28,309 nt of DNA from Phellopilus nigrolimitatus (lineage: Eukaryota; Basidiomycota; Agaricomycetes; Hymenochaetales; Hymenochaetaceae), in assembly GCA_021029095.1 (NCBI GenBank), contig JAJOHG010000333.1:1-28309 (forward strand). Reading direction: 5' to 3'. Positions 1 through 10,224 of the stretch are shown piece by piece; position 1 is the first letter of the stretch; every line of letters begins with the position of its first letter. The notes under the pieces are model-generated. The model made no database searches. It saw nothing but the letters and a program-made list of their open reading frames with translations, and was not told the DNA's origin. The translations under genes were made by a program, and so were the position numbers.

Positions 1-1257
1 CTTGAGAGGTCGATTCAACCTGGGATTCAGACTTGGGTAGAGGCTCCGTGGTAGATTCCTCTGTACGATGCGACGCGGAAGGCTCTGGAGGCTCGGCTTC
101 AGAAGTTGCGCTAGTCGTTGTCGGTTTGGTTGTAGATGCTGGAGAATCGAGTGCGACAGTCTGGAAAGACTGCATAGAAGTTGAAGAGGAACCAGTGAAC
201 GTAGTTGTTTGAGTGAAATCATCGAGGTCCATGACGGTCGCCATATCGATATTGAATGGGAATTTGTGAGAATACTTGGAGTTCCCAGACTTGTCCGACA
301 AGGTGCTTGATACCTGCTCTTTTTCCGCCGGCGCGTCAGCGTTTTTAGGAGCAGATACCGGGCTTGTGCAGTAATGATAGAGTTCCGACTTCGCTCAGCG
401 GCAGATTCATCGTCCTCGGCGATGATGGATAGCTCATTTAGCTCATTCAAAGGTTGTGCGGGAATAGGAGCAGCCGATTGGGTGTCATGACTGACAGGGA
501 CAACAGGCCGGGGAGGCGCCACTTCATGGCCTTGAGACACGAGAGTCCTCGAATGAGGAGGAGTCACCAATCGCTCCACACGATCTCGTCGTCCTCTTCT
601 TCGTCATCTACAACCATTCGTTCCGGGTCCGGGTCCAGGATGACCACAGGTTTAGCTTTACTGTTGAGCTTCTTCTTCGACAAAGGAGGCTTCGCCGGAC
701 GGGCGCTCTTCTCAGCTGACCGTATTTCGCTGCTCGAATGGTCTCCAGAGTTGCTGGAATTGGCGCCATTGGCATCCTTGGATAGTAACAGAGCCTTGTG
801 GAAGGCGTTAATGGGAGCGGCGTTGGGAGCAGGCGCTTCGTTCTCCTTGTCAAAATCATCATCCTGGAAAGATAAGATTAAAGGTGCTTTTCGCAACGCG
901 ATAAACTACTCGCACATCCAATGTTATAGTGATGATTGCCTTGGCCTTGTTAGCGGCTGCGGTGGCGGCCCTAGTCTTCTTAGGAGCATCTTTCCTGCGG
1001 CCGGGCGTTTTGACAAGTTCGATGATGGGGCTATGGTAAAGAAGTCAATAGCGCATCCAGTAAGAAGTTCGAGCAAGCAGGACACACTCGTGCTTTGGTC
1101 CGGCTTGAATACTGTCAAAATAGTCTTCAAGAAACAAGAAGCCACTGCTTTGAATCTGGTCCTCAAGAATCTGGCGGCCGGGGTCGTTTGCCATTGTCGT
1201 TCGTATTGCAGAAACCCAGGTTATGATGCCTGAGTTCCGCGTTCCGTCGCTCGCCAT
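1..1257 (-). CDS. Unrecognised acidic/basic, S/T/E/P-rich protein with KEN-box-like motif (partial, 3' end outside window)
   Basis: I do not recognise the family. The model joins exons 1257-1088, 1030-916, 863-568, 490-359 and 305-1, with introns of 57, 52, 77 and 53 nt, and stays open to the window edge (about 339 codons). The N-terminal part has a hydrophobic/acidic stretch (SSGFLFLEDYFDSIQ), then a basic segment (TPGRRKDAPKKTRAA). Exon 3 begins with acidic residues and DKENEAP, matching an APC/C KEN-box context, and ends in a D/E run. The remainder is low-complexity Ser/Thr/Pro/Glu. Alternating basic and acidic low-complexity blocks suggest a disordered nuclear protein, which is inference. 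A second in-frame ATG lies at 1194. The third and fourth introns are the least certain, chosen because they alone link the three open frames with GT-AG borders; the fourth has a CTGAC branch site. Confidence 0.6.
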
Positions 1258-1931
1258 GGCCGATATGCGAGGAGGTTGTTCAAGAAAGTAGGGGGAGGAG
1301 ACAAAACACGAACAACCACACGGGCCTCTCATTGGTCTCCCGCGTCTAACCACCGCGTGACCGTGTCTACTCCAAAACAGGCAGTTACAGTCTAATAATA
1401 GACGACCCCTTTACATGTAAACACCCTTTCATATTTGTGTCTACATTATTCTGCACATGTAGGAACGTTTTGAAATGTTCCATACAGCTTAAGATCTATT
1501 ACAACAAACCTGACATCCATTTATAATTTGGTCGAGTGTATTTAATATATGGGGAAATCAGTCATTTTGACACAAATCTGGACCTTACTGGCATCCTAGG
1601 ACTCCAGCTTGAGCAGCCCTGAACTTGTGTGAAACTGCTGAGATATTCTACTCTGTAAGACCAACTGGAATACACAGAAGGCAAGAACTGAGATGCAGTT
1701 CAACCGTAAAATCACGTGCACTGGTGAACACAGGTTTCATTTTGCTCTCGCAAACCCGTTTATTTTCGTCCATGCGCACAAAGTACCATTGCTTTTGTTC
1801 TTCCGAAATACTGCGCAGTAGAAATACCTATGTTTCAAAAAAACAAGCATCATTTTGCCGGTAAAGTTGAAAAGCTGGAGAGTGGTTCAAAGGCATTGGT
1901 ACTGAGTGATACTCCTTGCCAAAATGTCAAG
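1258..1931. other. Intergenic, no gene seen
   Basis: About 670 bases between the start of the leftmost gene and the tRNA. It is fairly AT-rich in the middle. Short open frames occur on both strands, but none has recognisable protein character or plausible splice partners. It presumably holds the promoter of the minus-strand gene. Confidence 0.5.
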
Positions 1932-2003
1932 TCGGATATGGTGTAACGGCTAACATTGCCGCCTCTCACGCGGCAGCTCGGGGTTCGATTCCCCGTATCC
2001 GAA
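1932..2003 (+). tRNA. tRNA-Glu (anticodon CTC)
   Basis: A 72-nt intronless tRNA. The acceptor stem TCGGATA (1932-1938) pairs perfectly with TATCCGA (1996-2002), and A2003 is the discriminator base. The anticodon stem GCCGC/GCGGC encloses the loop CTCTCAC, giving anticodon CTC, which reads GAG. The T-arm has the standard GGTTCGATTCC core, serving as B box, and the D-arm region carries the A-box-like TGGTGTAACGG. A T5 run at about 2007-2011 is a fitting RNA polymerase III terminator. Confidence 0.96.
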
Positions 2004-2361
2004 TGGGTTTTTGAAGCTGTTATTTTTCGAGCAAAAAGGCAAGGATGTGGCTGAAAATGGGCTCGCAAGCAAAGACTGTTTTCGTCACGTGGTTGTGCGC
2101 CTCTCCGTGATCGACGTTGCCACTGTGGGGAGATGCTGATCCGCGCGAGAAGCACAGTCCGGTCGTCTGTGATGCAAATGCTGACATTTTCATGACGATG
2201 CATTTTCTGGTGACGTCTCCTGTGCGTCGCCGGTCTGAGCGCCTACAGCAGGGTATATAAACCTCACCTCTTCAGCCCCAACCCCCAGCAATCGCATCCC
2301 CTCTTCGTCTATTACCACTACCACTACCACTCGTACCACCCACCTTTCGCCCATAACCGAC
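2004..2361 (+). promoter_or_regulatory. Promoter region of first Con-6 gene
   Basis: No gene is seen between the tRNA and the Con-6 start codon. A consensus TATA box (TATATAA, 2254-2260) lies 102 bases before the ATG and is followed by a C/T/A-rich leader. A CACGTG E-box palindrome occurs at 2086-2091. A well-placed TATA box agrees with the strongly inducible expression known for Con-6 genes. Confidence 0.65.
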
Positions 2362-2730
2362 ATGTCCAACCCTGGTAACGTCGCTGGTGGCCACAGTGCG
2401 TTTCTCGCTTCCCTTCGTCTTTAGCTCGTCGCTCATCGTCGCACAGAGGCTAACCTGAAGAACCCGAACACATCCGACCAGTCCAAGCAGCGCTCCGCCG
2501 AAGTCGTCGACGACCTCCAGTCCAGCGGCCAGTACGACGACACGTTCTCCTCCCAGAAGAACGAAGGCAACGTTCTCGGAGGCCACAAGGTGCGCTTCCT
2601 CGCCTGTCGTCCATCCGTGATCGAGTCTTGCTGACCGGCTACATGGTAGGCTACTTTGAAGAACCCCAACGTCTCCGGAGATGCGAAGAGGCACTCGGAG
2701 CAAGTTCTCGAGGACAACTCGGCGCTCTGA
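2362..2730 (+). CDS. con-6: Con-6 family conidiation/stress protein, two repeats
   Basis: Encodes 85 aa in three exons: 2362-2395, 2447-2589 and 2650-2730, with introns of 51 and 60 nt. The protein holds two Con-6 repeats (Pfam Con-6), each with the core GNVxGGHKAxLKNPN followed by a charged helix ending EVVDD or QVLED. Con-6 proteins are small hydrophilic fungal proteins that build up during sporulation, stress or carbon limitation; their biochemical role is not established. Both introns fall at the conserved GGHK of a repeat, so exon borders mark repeat borders. An AATAAA-like signal lies at 2839-2844. The next gene downstream is a three-repeat paralogue on the same strand. Confidence 0.93.
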
Positions 2731-3297
2731 GCGTGATTGTCTCTTGAAGCATTGAAGCAGTGGCAGAAAATCGAGATCGTTTTATTCCTGTGTATCATAA
2801 GCAACTGTTTGTAATTATGTATCTGCGCGCATGACGAAAATAAAGTGTTGGCCAACACAAATCCTCGGGTGAACGCGAGTAAAGGCAATTGAGCGGACAG
2901 GACGCGTAAAATATTGCCGTTATATGCGGTCTCTTCAGTGTGGAGAATGGCAAAGCACAGTTGCGGTATTGCGAAGAGCATATAGTTTGACGAGTTCAGA
3001 TTCTCGAACATTCGCAATTGCAGGCTCATTTGTGCAAAGAGTCACGTCTCGAACCCCATTCGAAGGATCTAAGGACTGACGTTTTGACTGGTAATAAATA
3101 TGTAACAAGTGGCGGGTGGACAAGCGACGGAGCGCACCGTCAGAGCGTCGTGATGCGCAAATGACGCTCCTGTGGAGCAATACAATCAACTCGACGTATA
3201 AAAGGACAGCGTGAACGCGTCTCATACTCAGCATCTCTCGCACAACTCACCATCTTCACTTTACTCGCATTTCACCCATTGAAATACGTTTGTCATC
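2731..3297 (+). promoter_or_regulatory. 3' region of first Con-6 gene and promoter of the second
   Basis: No gene is seen. A TATA box (TATAAAA, 3197-3203) lies about 95 bases before the second Con-6 ATG, nearly the same spacing as in the first gene (102). Open frames on the minus strand here have no protein-like character and overlap the Con-6 exons. Confidence 0.6.
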
Positions 3298-3927
3298 ATG
3301 TCCACCACCAACCGAGTATGTGCTTGCTGTTCTGCCGTCGTAGCTCGCTCCTGACAAGTCTCATAAACAGGTCGCAGGTGGTCACAGTTCGTCAAGTCCG
3401 TGGTCCGAGTACAGCTGCCCGCTGACCCATGTTATATTTTCAGAGGCAACCCTCGCCAACCCTCGCACGTCTGACGAAGCGAAGGAGCACTCCCACCAAG
3501 TACTCGAAAACCTCGACGATACAGAGACCACCACCACTCAACAGAGGACTGGAGACAATGTCATTCGCGGACACAAGGTGCGCCAACACGAATTTGTATG
3601 CGTACGAGAGAGCTCATTCTTCGCGTTCGAATCGTATAGGCCGCCTTGCACAACCCCAGAGTCTCTGACGTGGCGAAGGAACATTCTCGCCAGGTCGTTG
3701 AAGGGGAGGAGCCTGTCGATGACGTGACGGAGGACTACGCCGGCGAAAAGGAAGAGTACAACGTCCTACGCGGACACAAGGTGCGCGCATTTTGTTAAAT
3801 TGATTAAGCCGTTATTGACAGGTCTTGCTGTGCCCTTTTCGCATAGGCTGCCATACATAACCCGAACGTCTCCGAAGGGGCCAAAGAGCATTCTCGCCAG
3901 GTTCTCGAAGACCACGGCGCCCTCTAA
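3298..3927 (+). CDS. con-6: Con-6 family conidiation/stress protein, three repeats
   Basis: Encodes 129 aa in five exons: 3298-3315, 3371-3386, 3444-3577, 3640-3780 and 3847-3927. Three Con-6 repeats are visible, each with GGHK or RGHK, then A(T/A)(L/I)xNPxxS and AKEHSxQV(L/V)E, separated by acidic linkers rich in Thr/Gln or Asp/Glu. Exon 2 is only 16 nt. As in the upstream gene, an intron lies at every GHK, once after the first base of the Lys codon and twice after the whole codon. The C-terminus (QVLEDHGAL) resembles that of the upstream gene (QVLEDNSAL). The two genes are a tandem paralogue pair 567 bp apart, with the same TATA-box arrangement, so shared stress or developmental induction is likely. 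Confidence 0.93.
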
Positions 3928-4152
3928 ACGCGTAGCCTGGATTTAACTTCATCAATTCGAATTGTAACACCATGTATAATAAGATTGCCGCTGCTTGAAT
4001 TGTTTTGATGCCTGAATTTACCTTGTTAACGAATGTTGAGTGAATAGAACGAAAAGTAGATGCGCTGTTGACTACGCGGCCATTGTCCCCACCCTTGAAG
4101 CTCATATTCATGGAAGTGATAGAATACAATTTTAGATTCGGCGAAATTGGTA

Positions 4153-4800
4153 TTATTTTCGCATTAGCAGATAGATAGGATCTCCGAGAACAATACCGGT
4201 CATGTGTCGATACGAGCCGGTCAATGTCATGAGCAGACCGCCGAACGAAATATAAGCAGTCCTAAAATGTTTCAAAAATAAGCATAAGACGACTCGGTTA
4301 ACTCGGTTGTAGTGTTCACATACACGATTTCGGACGTCCCACTGTCGAACTTATATACCTGTACATTCGCCTCGAATCAGCCAGTCAACTGTTGAGCAAC
4401 AAGGTACCCACCCTCCCGTACATCACGTATTCATAGTCCTCCTCGAGACCCCGTCGACCCTTCCCGTCCGGCCGCCAAATATGCGTGTCCTTGTCCTCGT
4501 CCGCGCCGTCCACGCCTGCACCATCCTTGCTGCTGCGCACCAGCGAAGACGCAAGCACAAGGGAGAAGCTCTCTCCATTTTTTAGGCTGTACAGCTCGAC
4601 GTTGTAGTCGAGAGTTACATCCATGTCATAGTTGGAAGAGTGTGCGAACAGACGGGAGACTGCAGAGACAGGTTTCATTAGGGTGCTATTGCATGGGCCC
4701 ATAAACGTTGTGTACCTCGATCGAATTTCTTGCCATCTTTATCAATGGCGCTAATTGTGAATAAGTCGTCGAGGACTACATTTGACGTTGTCGCAGCCAT
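4153..4800 (-). CDS. RPB8: RNA polymerases I, II and III subunit RPABC3 (Rpb8)
   Basis: Encodes 158 aa in four exons: 4800-4716, 4659-4412, 4358-4324 and 4261-4153. Rpb8 is an OB-fold subunit shared by all three nuclear RNA polymerases. Family landmarks are the N-terminal FTISAIDKDGKKFDRVSR, then SSNYDMDVTLDYNVELYSL, the acidic loop (GADEDKD), YEYVMYGRVYKFD, and the C-terminal ISFGGLLMTLTGSYR. Length is close to yeast (146) and human (150) Rpb8. It converges on the Con-6 pair. Intron phases 1, 0 and 2 all close exactly, supporting the model. Confidence 0.95.
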
Positions 4801-5002
4801 TGTAGCTGTACGAGTTGAACAAGCGTAACTCGAAGCCGGGTCGCTGATCCTCGAAGTTTGCAGGATGCATCACGTGATTCCAGAAAAGGCGATTCGAAAT
4901 AAAACGATTATGAAAACATCTATCTAGCCCGCCTAGGCTAGATGTATGTAGTGTACAGATCTAAATGGGTATTATACAGACAACACATGCTTATAATAGC
5001 TC

Positions 5003-6130
5003 TCATTCATTGTCAAGGATCAACTGTTCCTCCTCCTTGGCTACCTCTTCTCTCACCTCCTCGACAGTGGTGACCCAAGGCATCACGACTTTCCAGGTCC
5101 CTCGCTCTGCGAGCACACGACGAACTTGAGCCTGTATCATCTCGTGTAGTTTCGGGACGTCTGCAAGCTTTGCCCGACTACCCATGAGTGACGTTGTCTT
5201 GAGGTTGAGAGTGAAACTTGACGGGAGAGAAATAGTGAGGGTTGGGTTGGAGGAAAGTGGGTCGGGAGGTGTCAGCGCAACCTACATTTAAATCAGTACT
5301 AATGGTAGGTAGACAATAACATCTAACTCACAGATGAGGAGAATAATGATAGTGAAACGTTCAGCGTGATAGGAAGTCGGATGAAGTAAGGTATGGGATA
5401 ATGGAATAGCACAGAGGTCGACAGAGAAACAGATAATGTGTCGGTATAAGTCATGTCAAAAATTGCTTGCTAAAGGGAAATTTAAGTCGAAAAAGAGAAG
5501 CTTGATAGGTGATGCACTCACGTCACCCTCGTCCGTACCGGGAACCCGAGTCTTGATTCTAGCACCTGATATTCGAGGCGCCGATGAGCCCAAGTCTACA
5601 GAGAGAATTTGTATGGGATCCTAAACGGCGATGGATCAAACGCAATCGCACATGTTATAGAAGTGGCGGTGGACATACCACGAAACTTTGCGGCCGGATG
5701 GTATTGGCAAAGCGCTCTATCCTTCGTCGTGCTATCTCATCCCCGTCAGATCCCGGAAGGTCATTTCGCAGTTTTGTACGGTAGGTCTCCACCACCTGAG
5801 ATCGTCTGTAAACATCGACAGTATGAGATGCGACATTCTGACAAAACCCACCTGTCTTAAGATCAAGTTGAACCAATCTGCAGACTCTGCCCCGTCCTTT
5901 TCATTTCTAAACTCCGTCTCGCACACGGGGAAGTTCGGGCGCGAAACGGAAGCGCGTTCTTTTTCAAATGACGCCGTCGAGTATGCCAATGGAGAAGCTA
6001 GCTGAGGTGGGCCCGAATCGAGAAAGAGGTATTTTAAGATCAAGACGAGCAAAACGAGGATAGAAAGCTGCCCGAACACGAGGCCCTGCGTGAAAGTCGG
6101 CGTCAGGGAGAAGATATAGTTGGCGCCCAT
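5003..6130 (-). CDS. MMM1: Maintenance of mitochondrial morphology protein 1 (ERMES subunit)
   Basis: Encodes 303 aa in five exons: 6130-5852, 5795-5679, 5620-5522, 5469-5332 and 5281-5003, all joined in phase 0. Mmm1 is the ER-anchored subunit of ERMES, the ER-mitochondria tether that moves phospholipids through SMP domains. A short lumenal N-terminus (MGANYIFSLTPTFTQG) precedes one membrane segment at about residues 16-38 (LSILVLLVLILKYLFL). The SMP domain starts near SADWFNLILRQ and includes RRRIERFANTIRP, DPIQILSVDLGSSAPRIS and TLNLKTTSLMGSRAKL, all typical of Mmm1. The C-terminus is acidic. The gene diverges from the TTL-like gene over 268 bp, so the two may share regulation. Confidence 0.95.
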
Positions 6131-6398
6131 GATTTTTTTTCAGAGTTTCAAAGAGAACGAAGTATTGGTAGAGGCGTCGTTGGAAAGAGCTACAGGTCGC
6201 CTAATATTCTTCGCATAGAGAGCATGGATGTAGCTAGGTGCGGGTTGTCGTGTCTGCCTTAGTGACGAGTGGCGGTAAACTTGCGGTAGAAAGACGTCGA
6301 TCACTCGTCCACGAAGCGGCCGTATCGGCACGCGCTTTTCAAGTTTCTTACTTGCACATGCATCTGCTCAATCTATCGTACACAAAATTTAGCTTAGG
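6131..6398. promoter_or_regulatory. Divergent promoter, MMM1 / TTL-like gene
   Basis: A 268-bp interval between the start codons of MMM1 (minus) and the tubulin-tyrosine-ligase-like gene (plus). It must hold both core promoters and both 5' leaders. I see no clear TATA box. A T8 run at about 6133-6140 lies directly next to the MMM1 start. Confidence 0.6.
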
Positions 6399-7897
6399 AT
6401 GCAATTCACGGCCTTCGTATATTGGCCGTCGGCGCCGCTGACAGAGTCTCTTGTACGCCGTGCGCTACAACGACTTCCGTCTCCTCCAGCCATAGTGTCC
6501 TCGCTCTCCTCTTGCGCTGGACAACCCACATTGCAATGGTCTACTTACGACGCTATGGACCACGAACTTACTCTAAAAAAGTCGTCGACTGTCCTCTCGT
6601 CCTCGATAACTGTCAGAAAGGCCCTAATAAGGAAGCACTTTCTCCATCGTTGTATACAAGCCTACACCACCAAGTATCCTGGCTCCCTTCTGCTGTCGAG
6701 CGTTCCTCGGACATGGGATATAGAAATTTCATTTGCGGACGAGCTAGATGATCTGTGGGGTGATGGTCTGTGGGATCTTGCCGTGGAACTCGAAAAATGC
6801 GAGGACATATGGTTCATCTTGAAGCCCGGGATGGCTGATCGCGGAATGGGCATCCGGCTTTTCAACAGCAAAGAAGCCTTGCAAAGGATTTTCGAAGGTT
6901 TCGATGAGGACTCAGACGATGAGAACGAAGCGAGCGACTGCGAAAACACCGGTGTTGTAACGTCGCAGTTGCGTCACTTCGTTATTCAGGTTATATGATT
7001 TCTTCTTGTGAAGTGAACCTTCCGTAAAGCTGATATACTTGTTCTTCAGGAATACGTCGCAAACCCTCTTCTATTGGACCCTCAGCAAGTTCCTATTAGC
7101 TATGGAGAAACTGCTCCACCTCGAAAAGAGCTAAAGGGTCGCAAGGTCCGTTATGCTCTTTTTTGAGTCACAAAAAATATGCGACGAGTCCGGAATCTAG
7201 TTTCATCTTCGGGCATACTGTGTGACATCTGGTGCTCTCACTGTGTACCTATATCCTCGCGTCCTCGCCCTGTTCTCCTCGGAGCCGTACAGCAATCCTT
7301 CCGACGGCCCAGGTCCCTCGGAAAACATGGACCTTCGACCGCATTTGACTAATACCTGTTTGCAACGAGACAATGGCGAACAAAGTGTCCGTCTATTGTC
7401 AGAGCTCATTGGTTGCAGCATTTTATCCGAATCAGCGTCTGGTCAAGATAAACTCAGAGAGGACGACGTAAACTCCATGCTCTCGCAAATGTCTGACATT
7501 CTCGCAGAAACATTCAAAGCTGCGTTGCAGATGCCTGTGCATTTTCAGGTACACATTGTTTTTATTCTATACAACTTGTTGCGTCTAACGAGCATGCATA
7601 AAATAGTCTCTTCCAAATGCCTTCGAACTATATGGTATGGATTTCTTGATTAGCCATGGACTCCGCGATGATAAAAAAGGAAGATTTCAGGTGAAACTGC
7701 TTGAAATAAACTCCGAACCCGCGATAGAAATGACGGGTCCGAGGCTCAAGTGGATTTTTGAAGACCTCTTCGAACTGATAGGCAAGACGTGTGTCGAACC
7801 CTTCTTCGGAGGCAATGCCGAAGCATTCACAGTATTGAATTCTAGAGACAGAACGACTGCATTTCGAACATGCTTAAAAATAACATTACGGGCTTGA
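6399..7897 (+). CDS. Tubulin-tyrosine-ligase (TTL) domain protein, Pby1-like
   Basis: Encodes 441 aa in four exons: 6399-6989, 7050-7145, 7201-7548 and 7607-7897, all phase 0. TTL-domain proteins are ATP-grasp ligases that add an amino acid to a protein carboxyl group. Visible elements are the nucleotide-binding FILKPGMADRGMGIRLF, EYVANPLLL, KFHLRAYCV, the metal/ATP region FELYGMDFLI, and KLLEINSEPAIEMTG. The closest known type appears to be the TTL part of yeast Pby1; the SurE-like phosphatase domain of Pby1 is not present. Substrate is unknown. Fungal members are often not true tubulin-tyrosine ligases, so a tubulin target should not be assumed. An acidic insert (FDEDSDDENEASD) sits in the middle of the domain. 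Confidence 0.9.
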
Positions 7898-8551
7898 TGC
7901 TATACAATCATGGGCGACGAGTATACACGAACGGAATGGTAGAAATGCAGAAGCCTTTCAGAAATTTGTCTAATTCGTCTTAATTCTAACTGTGATTCCA
8001 TGTTTTGGTTCCTGTACTCAACTAAGAACAATACGATGTATTTCGATCACGAGTCCACGGCGCATTTATACAAGTTGCAACGGAGTACGGACATTGTTAA
8101 ACTCAATTTGAATCTTTGATATGTTCGGCCATCTCGGAAGCGTCGGCGGCGTCGGACGAGAACCTATGGCAAACGCTCTGTAAGGAATCGTCTGGAAAAT
8201 TTTAGCTTCCAGTTTATTGTCATTCTCAAAAATATAAAAATAAACATGCAGACGTAGTAATTCACGCGTCTGCATCTTATAAATCATTTTACTAGAAAAT
8301 CTAGATGCCGTTGCATGCTTGAACTTCCAGAATCTTTGAGTTCTCGGATCAACTTAAGACAGGCATCCTTCCACCAAAATATGCGCTAGCAACTCAAACA
8401 TCGTTTGTGGCTTGTCTTATCAGAGAGAAGCTTTAGAAGTAGCGCCATACGTCGGTTACCAAAAAAGGGAATCCCACAAATAGGTGACGTAATGATCGCC
8501 CTTTAACGACCTTCAGCTCACAGACTACTGCTGTTACTGGTTGTTCACAAT
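7898..8551. other. Intergenic, no gene seen
   Basis: About 650 bases containing the 3' end of the TTL-like gene and the promoter of the YjbQ gene. A short minus-strand frame (8066-8287) has no recognisable features. A TGACGTAA motif resembling a CRE/AP-1 site lies near 8482-8489. Confidence 0.5.
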
Positions 8552-9451
8552 ATGCCCTGGCAAAAGGAGTTCACGCTATCCAAGAGACCCAAAGGGCAAG
8601 TTTCACTGAGACTTTACTCCTGGAAAAACGTCTTATAGACAACATCGACAGCTGCCATCTTGTCACTGACGAGGTTCTCGCCCATATCCGACCAGGACTT
8701 CAAGATGTAAAGGTCAGCGGCTTTTCAATAACCTCGGAATGCGCACTTAGTATTATTGATACGGCATACACTTCAGATCGGCATGCTCTTTTTGTTCATG
8801 TAAGTTTTACTTACTCGTTCTCCCGCCCGCGTGATGACAACTGAACACAGACAACATACATCGTGCGGTCTCACTGTGAACGAGAATTATGATGCTAGTA
8901 GGTTTAATTCCATGTCTTTTTGTTATCAGCTTATTGACGACTTCTGCAAGACGTCCGGCGCGGTAAGGAGTGTACTTCGCGCCAATAAAATTGGTAAACT
9001 CGCGAGCGCTAATCGTCCGGAGAAGATATGGATATGGCCCTCGATAAAGTTGTTCCAGAGAATTTAGAATGGTTACACAATAATGAAGGCCCGGAGTAAG
9101 TACATCCATATGTATGGTACTGCTCTGTCTGATATTTGAAATAGCGATTCGTACATATTATTAGCCCTTCTCTTCATGGAGGTTGACTGAAACGATTTCT
9201 TCAGTGTCTCGCATACGAAGACGGCTCTCGTTGGAACCTCTATTCAACTTCCGATTACAGACGGGCGATTGAATCTCGGCACTTGGCAGGGTTGGTTTTC
9301 ATCAGTGTTGGCGACCTGAGGCTTATTCAAAATCTAATCATTGTTTTACATCTTCCACCTGCGCCCCTCATCTTCGTGCCCCATAGGTATCTACCTTGCC
9401 GAATTTCGTCATCAGCCGCACGTGCGACGTGTTGTCGCCACAATTCTGTGA
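8552..9451 (+). CDS. YjbQ/UPF0047 family protein
   Basis: Encodes 138 aa in nine exons: 8552-8595, 8652-8712, 8777-8799, 8851-8897, 8951-8962, 9023-9095, 9145-9150, 9205-9290 and 9387-9451. This is the conserved single-domain YjbQ family. Landmarks in order are FTLSKRPKGCHLVTDEV, MLFLFMQHTSCGLTVNENYD, ALDKVVPENLEWLHN, SHTKTALVGTSIQLPI, DGRLNLGTWQGIYLAEFR and RRVVATIL. Some bacterial members have weak thiamine phosphate synthase activity; the fungal role is unknown. The first intron uses a GC donor (GCAAGT), required to make KGCHL in frame. Exons 5 (12 nt) and 7 (6 nt) are microexons supported by frame and family sequence. Without exon 7 the frame also stays open, so skipping is possible. Length is normal for the family. 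Confidence 0.9.
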
Positions 9452-10224
9452 GCCTTTTGTAATGCGAACTACAAATGTTCATGGACACCATATCTAAACT
9501 TACTTCATTTCTCCCCCCTGGCAGGCCATAAGATTCTGAATCTCAGGTTCGTGGTTCTTCGCCCCGGCGGACCTTCGCAGCGCCCCTTACTCAACACTTC
9601 GGTTCGAATGAAATGCCGAAAGATGTGCTCCTGTGCGTCGGGCATCTCGGGTTTCCTTTAACTATTTGTACATGTATGTATAGTGCCAGAAAATACATAG
9701 CAAAAAAGTTCATCGAACGACGCTCTGACACTCGGATATTCGCTTCGGATCAAGAAAAATAAATTCGCGAGCAAGGACTTACTACTCAAGATATTTCAGC
9801 TTCTCTTCGTAAAATTACAATAAATTACAAAATTCTCCGACGCTGTCTAGGAAATGCAGGAGGGTGGACCGCAAGAAGAAAAAAAAAATGACATGTGTAC
9901 TGGTGAGCATGCAGTGTGTGATCCGGCAGTCATCCTTTGACAAGAGATTCCTTTTGGAGGGATACATGTACCGATAACAGGGCGTAAGAATTATACTTGT
10001 TGATTCGCTGATGGGCAGTGAAAAAAGAGATCGATGCTTTTGAGACACAGAGCTTCAAGCTCTTAGAGGATAAGGTATATGTATTACATACTATCTTCGG
10101 TGATAGCCGGAATACGTCCACAGCCGTAATTACCGCAGGTCGCCAGTATCCAAAACAGCGCGCTTCCGATCTCTCCTTGCTACTTGTTGCTCTGGCGTCG
10201 GCCTCGCTTTCCATACCGCATTCA
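9452..10224. other. Intergenic, no gene seen
   Basis: About 770 bases upstream of regulator A. It is A/T-rich with an A10 run at about 9880-9889. A frame opening at 10018 runs without stop into regulator A, but its residues are unlike the family N-terminus, so I treat it as leader. Confidence 0.5.

Noticed and set aside
306..358. Apparent frameshift in the leftmost gene near a CCC run
   Set aside because: A 53-nt intron with donor G|GTATCT, branch-like CTGAC and acceptor ATCAAG explains the frame change without an error.
454..1233. 259-codon open frame on the plus strand
   Set aside because: It is antisense to the spliced minus-strand gene, low-complexity (Ser runs mirror the acidic Asp/Glu run), and shows no domain.
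2433..3029. 198-codon minus-strand frame over the first Con-6 gene
   Set aside because: It overlaps confirmed Con-6 exons, has no recognisable family, and its residues look like translated noncoding sequence.
8066..8287. 73-codon minus-strand frame between the TTL-like and YjbQ genes
   Set aside because: No domain, no plausible splice partners, ordinary for random AT-rich sequence.
10018..10224. Longer N-terminus for regulator A
   Set aside because: The frame is open, but the residues are unlike zinc-cluster N-termini, and paralogue B starts at a similar short distance before the cluster.
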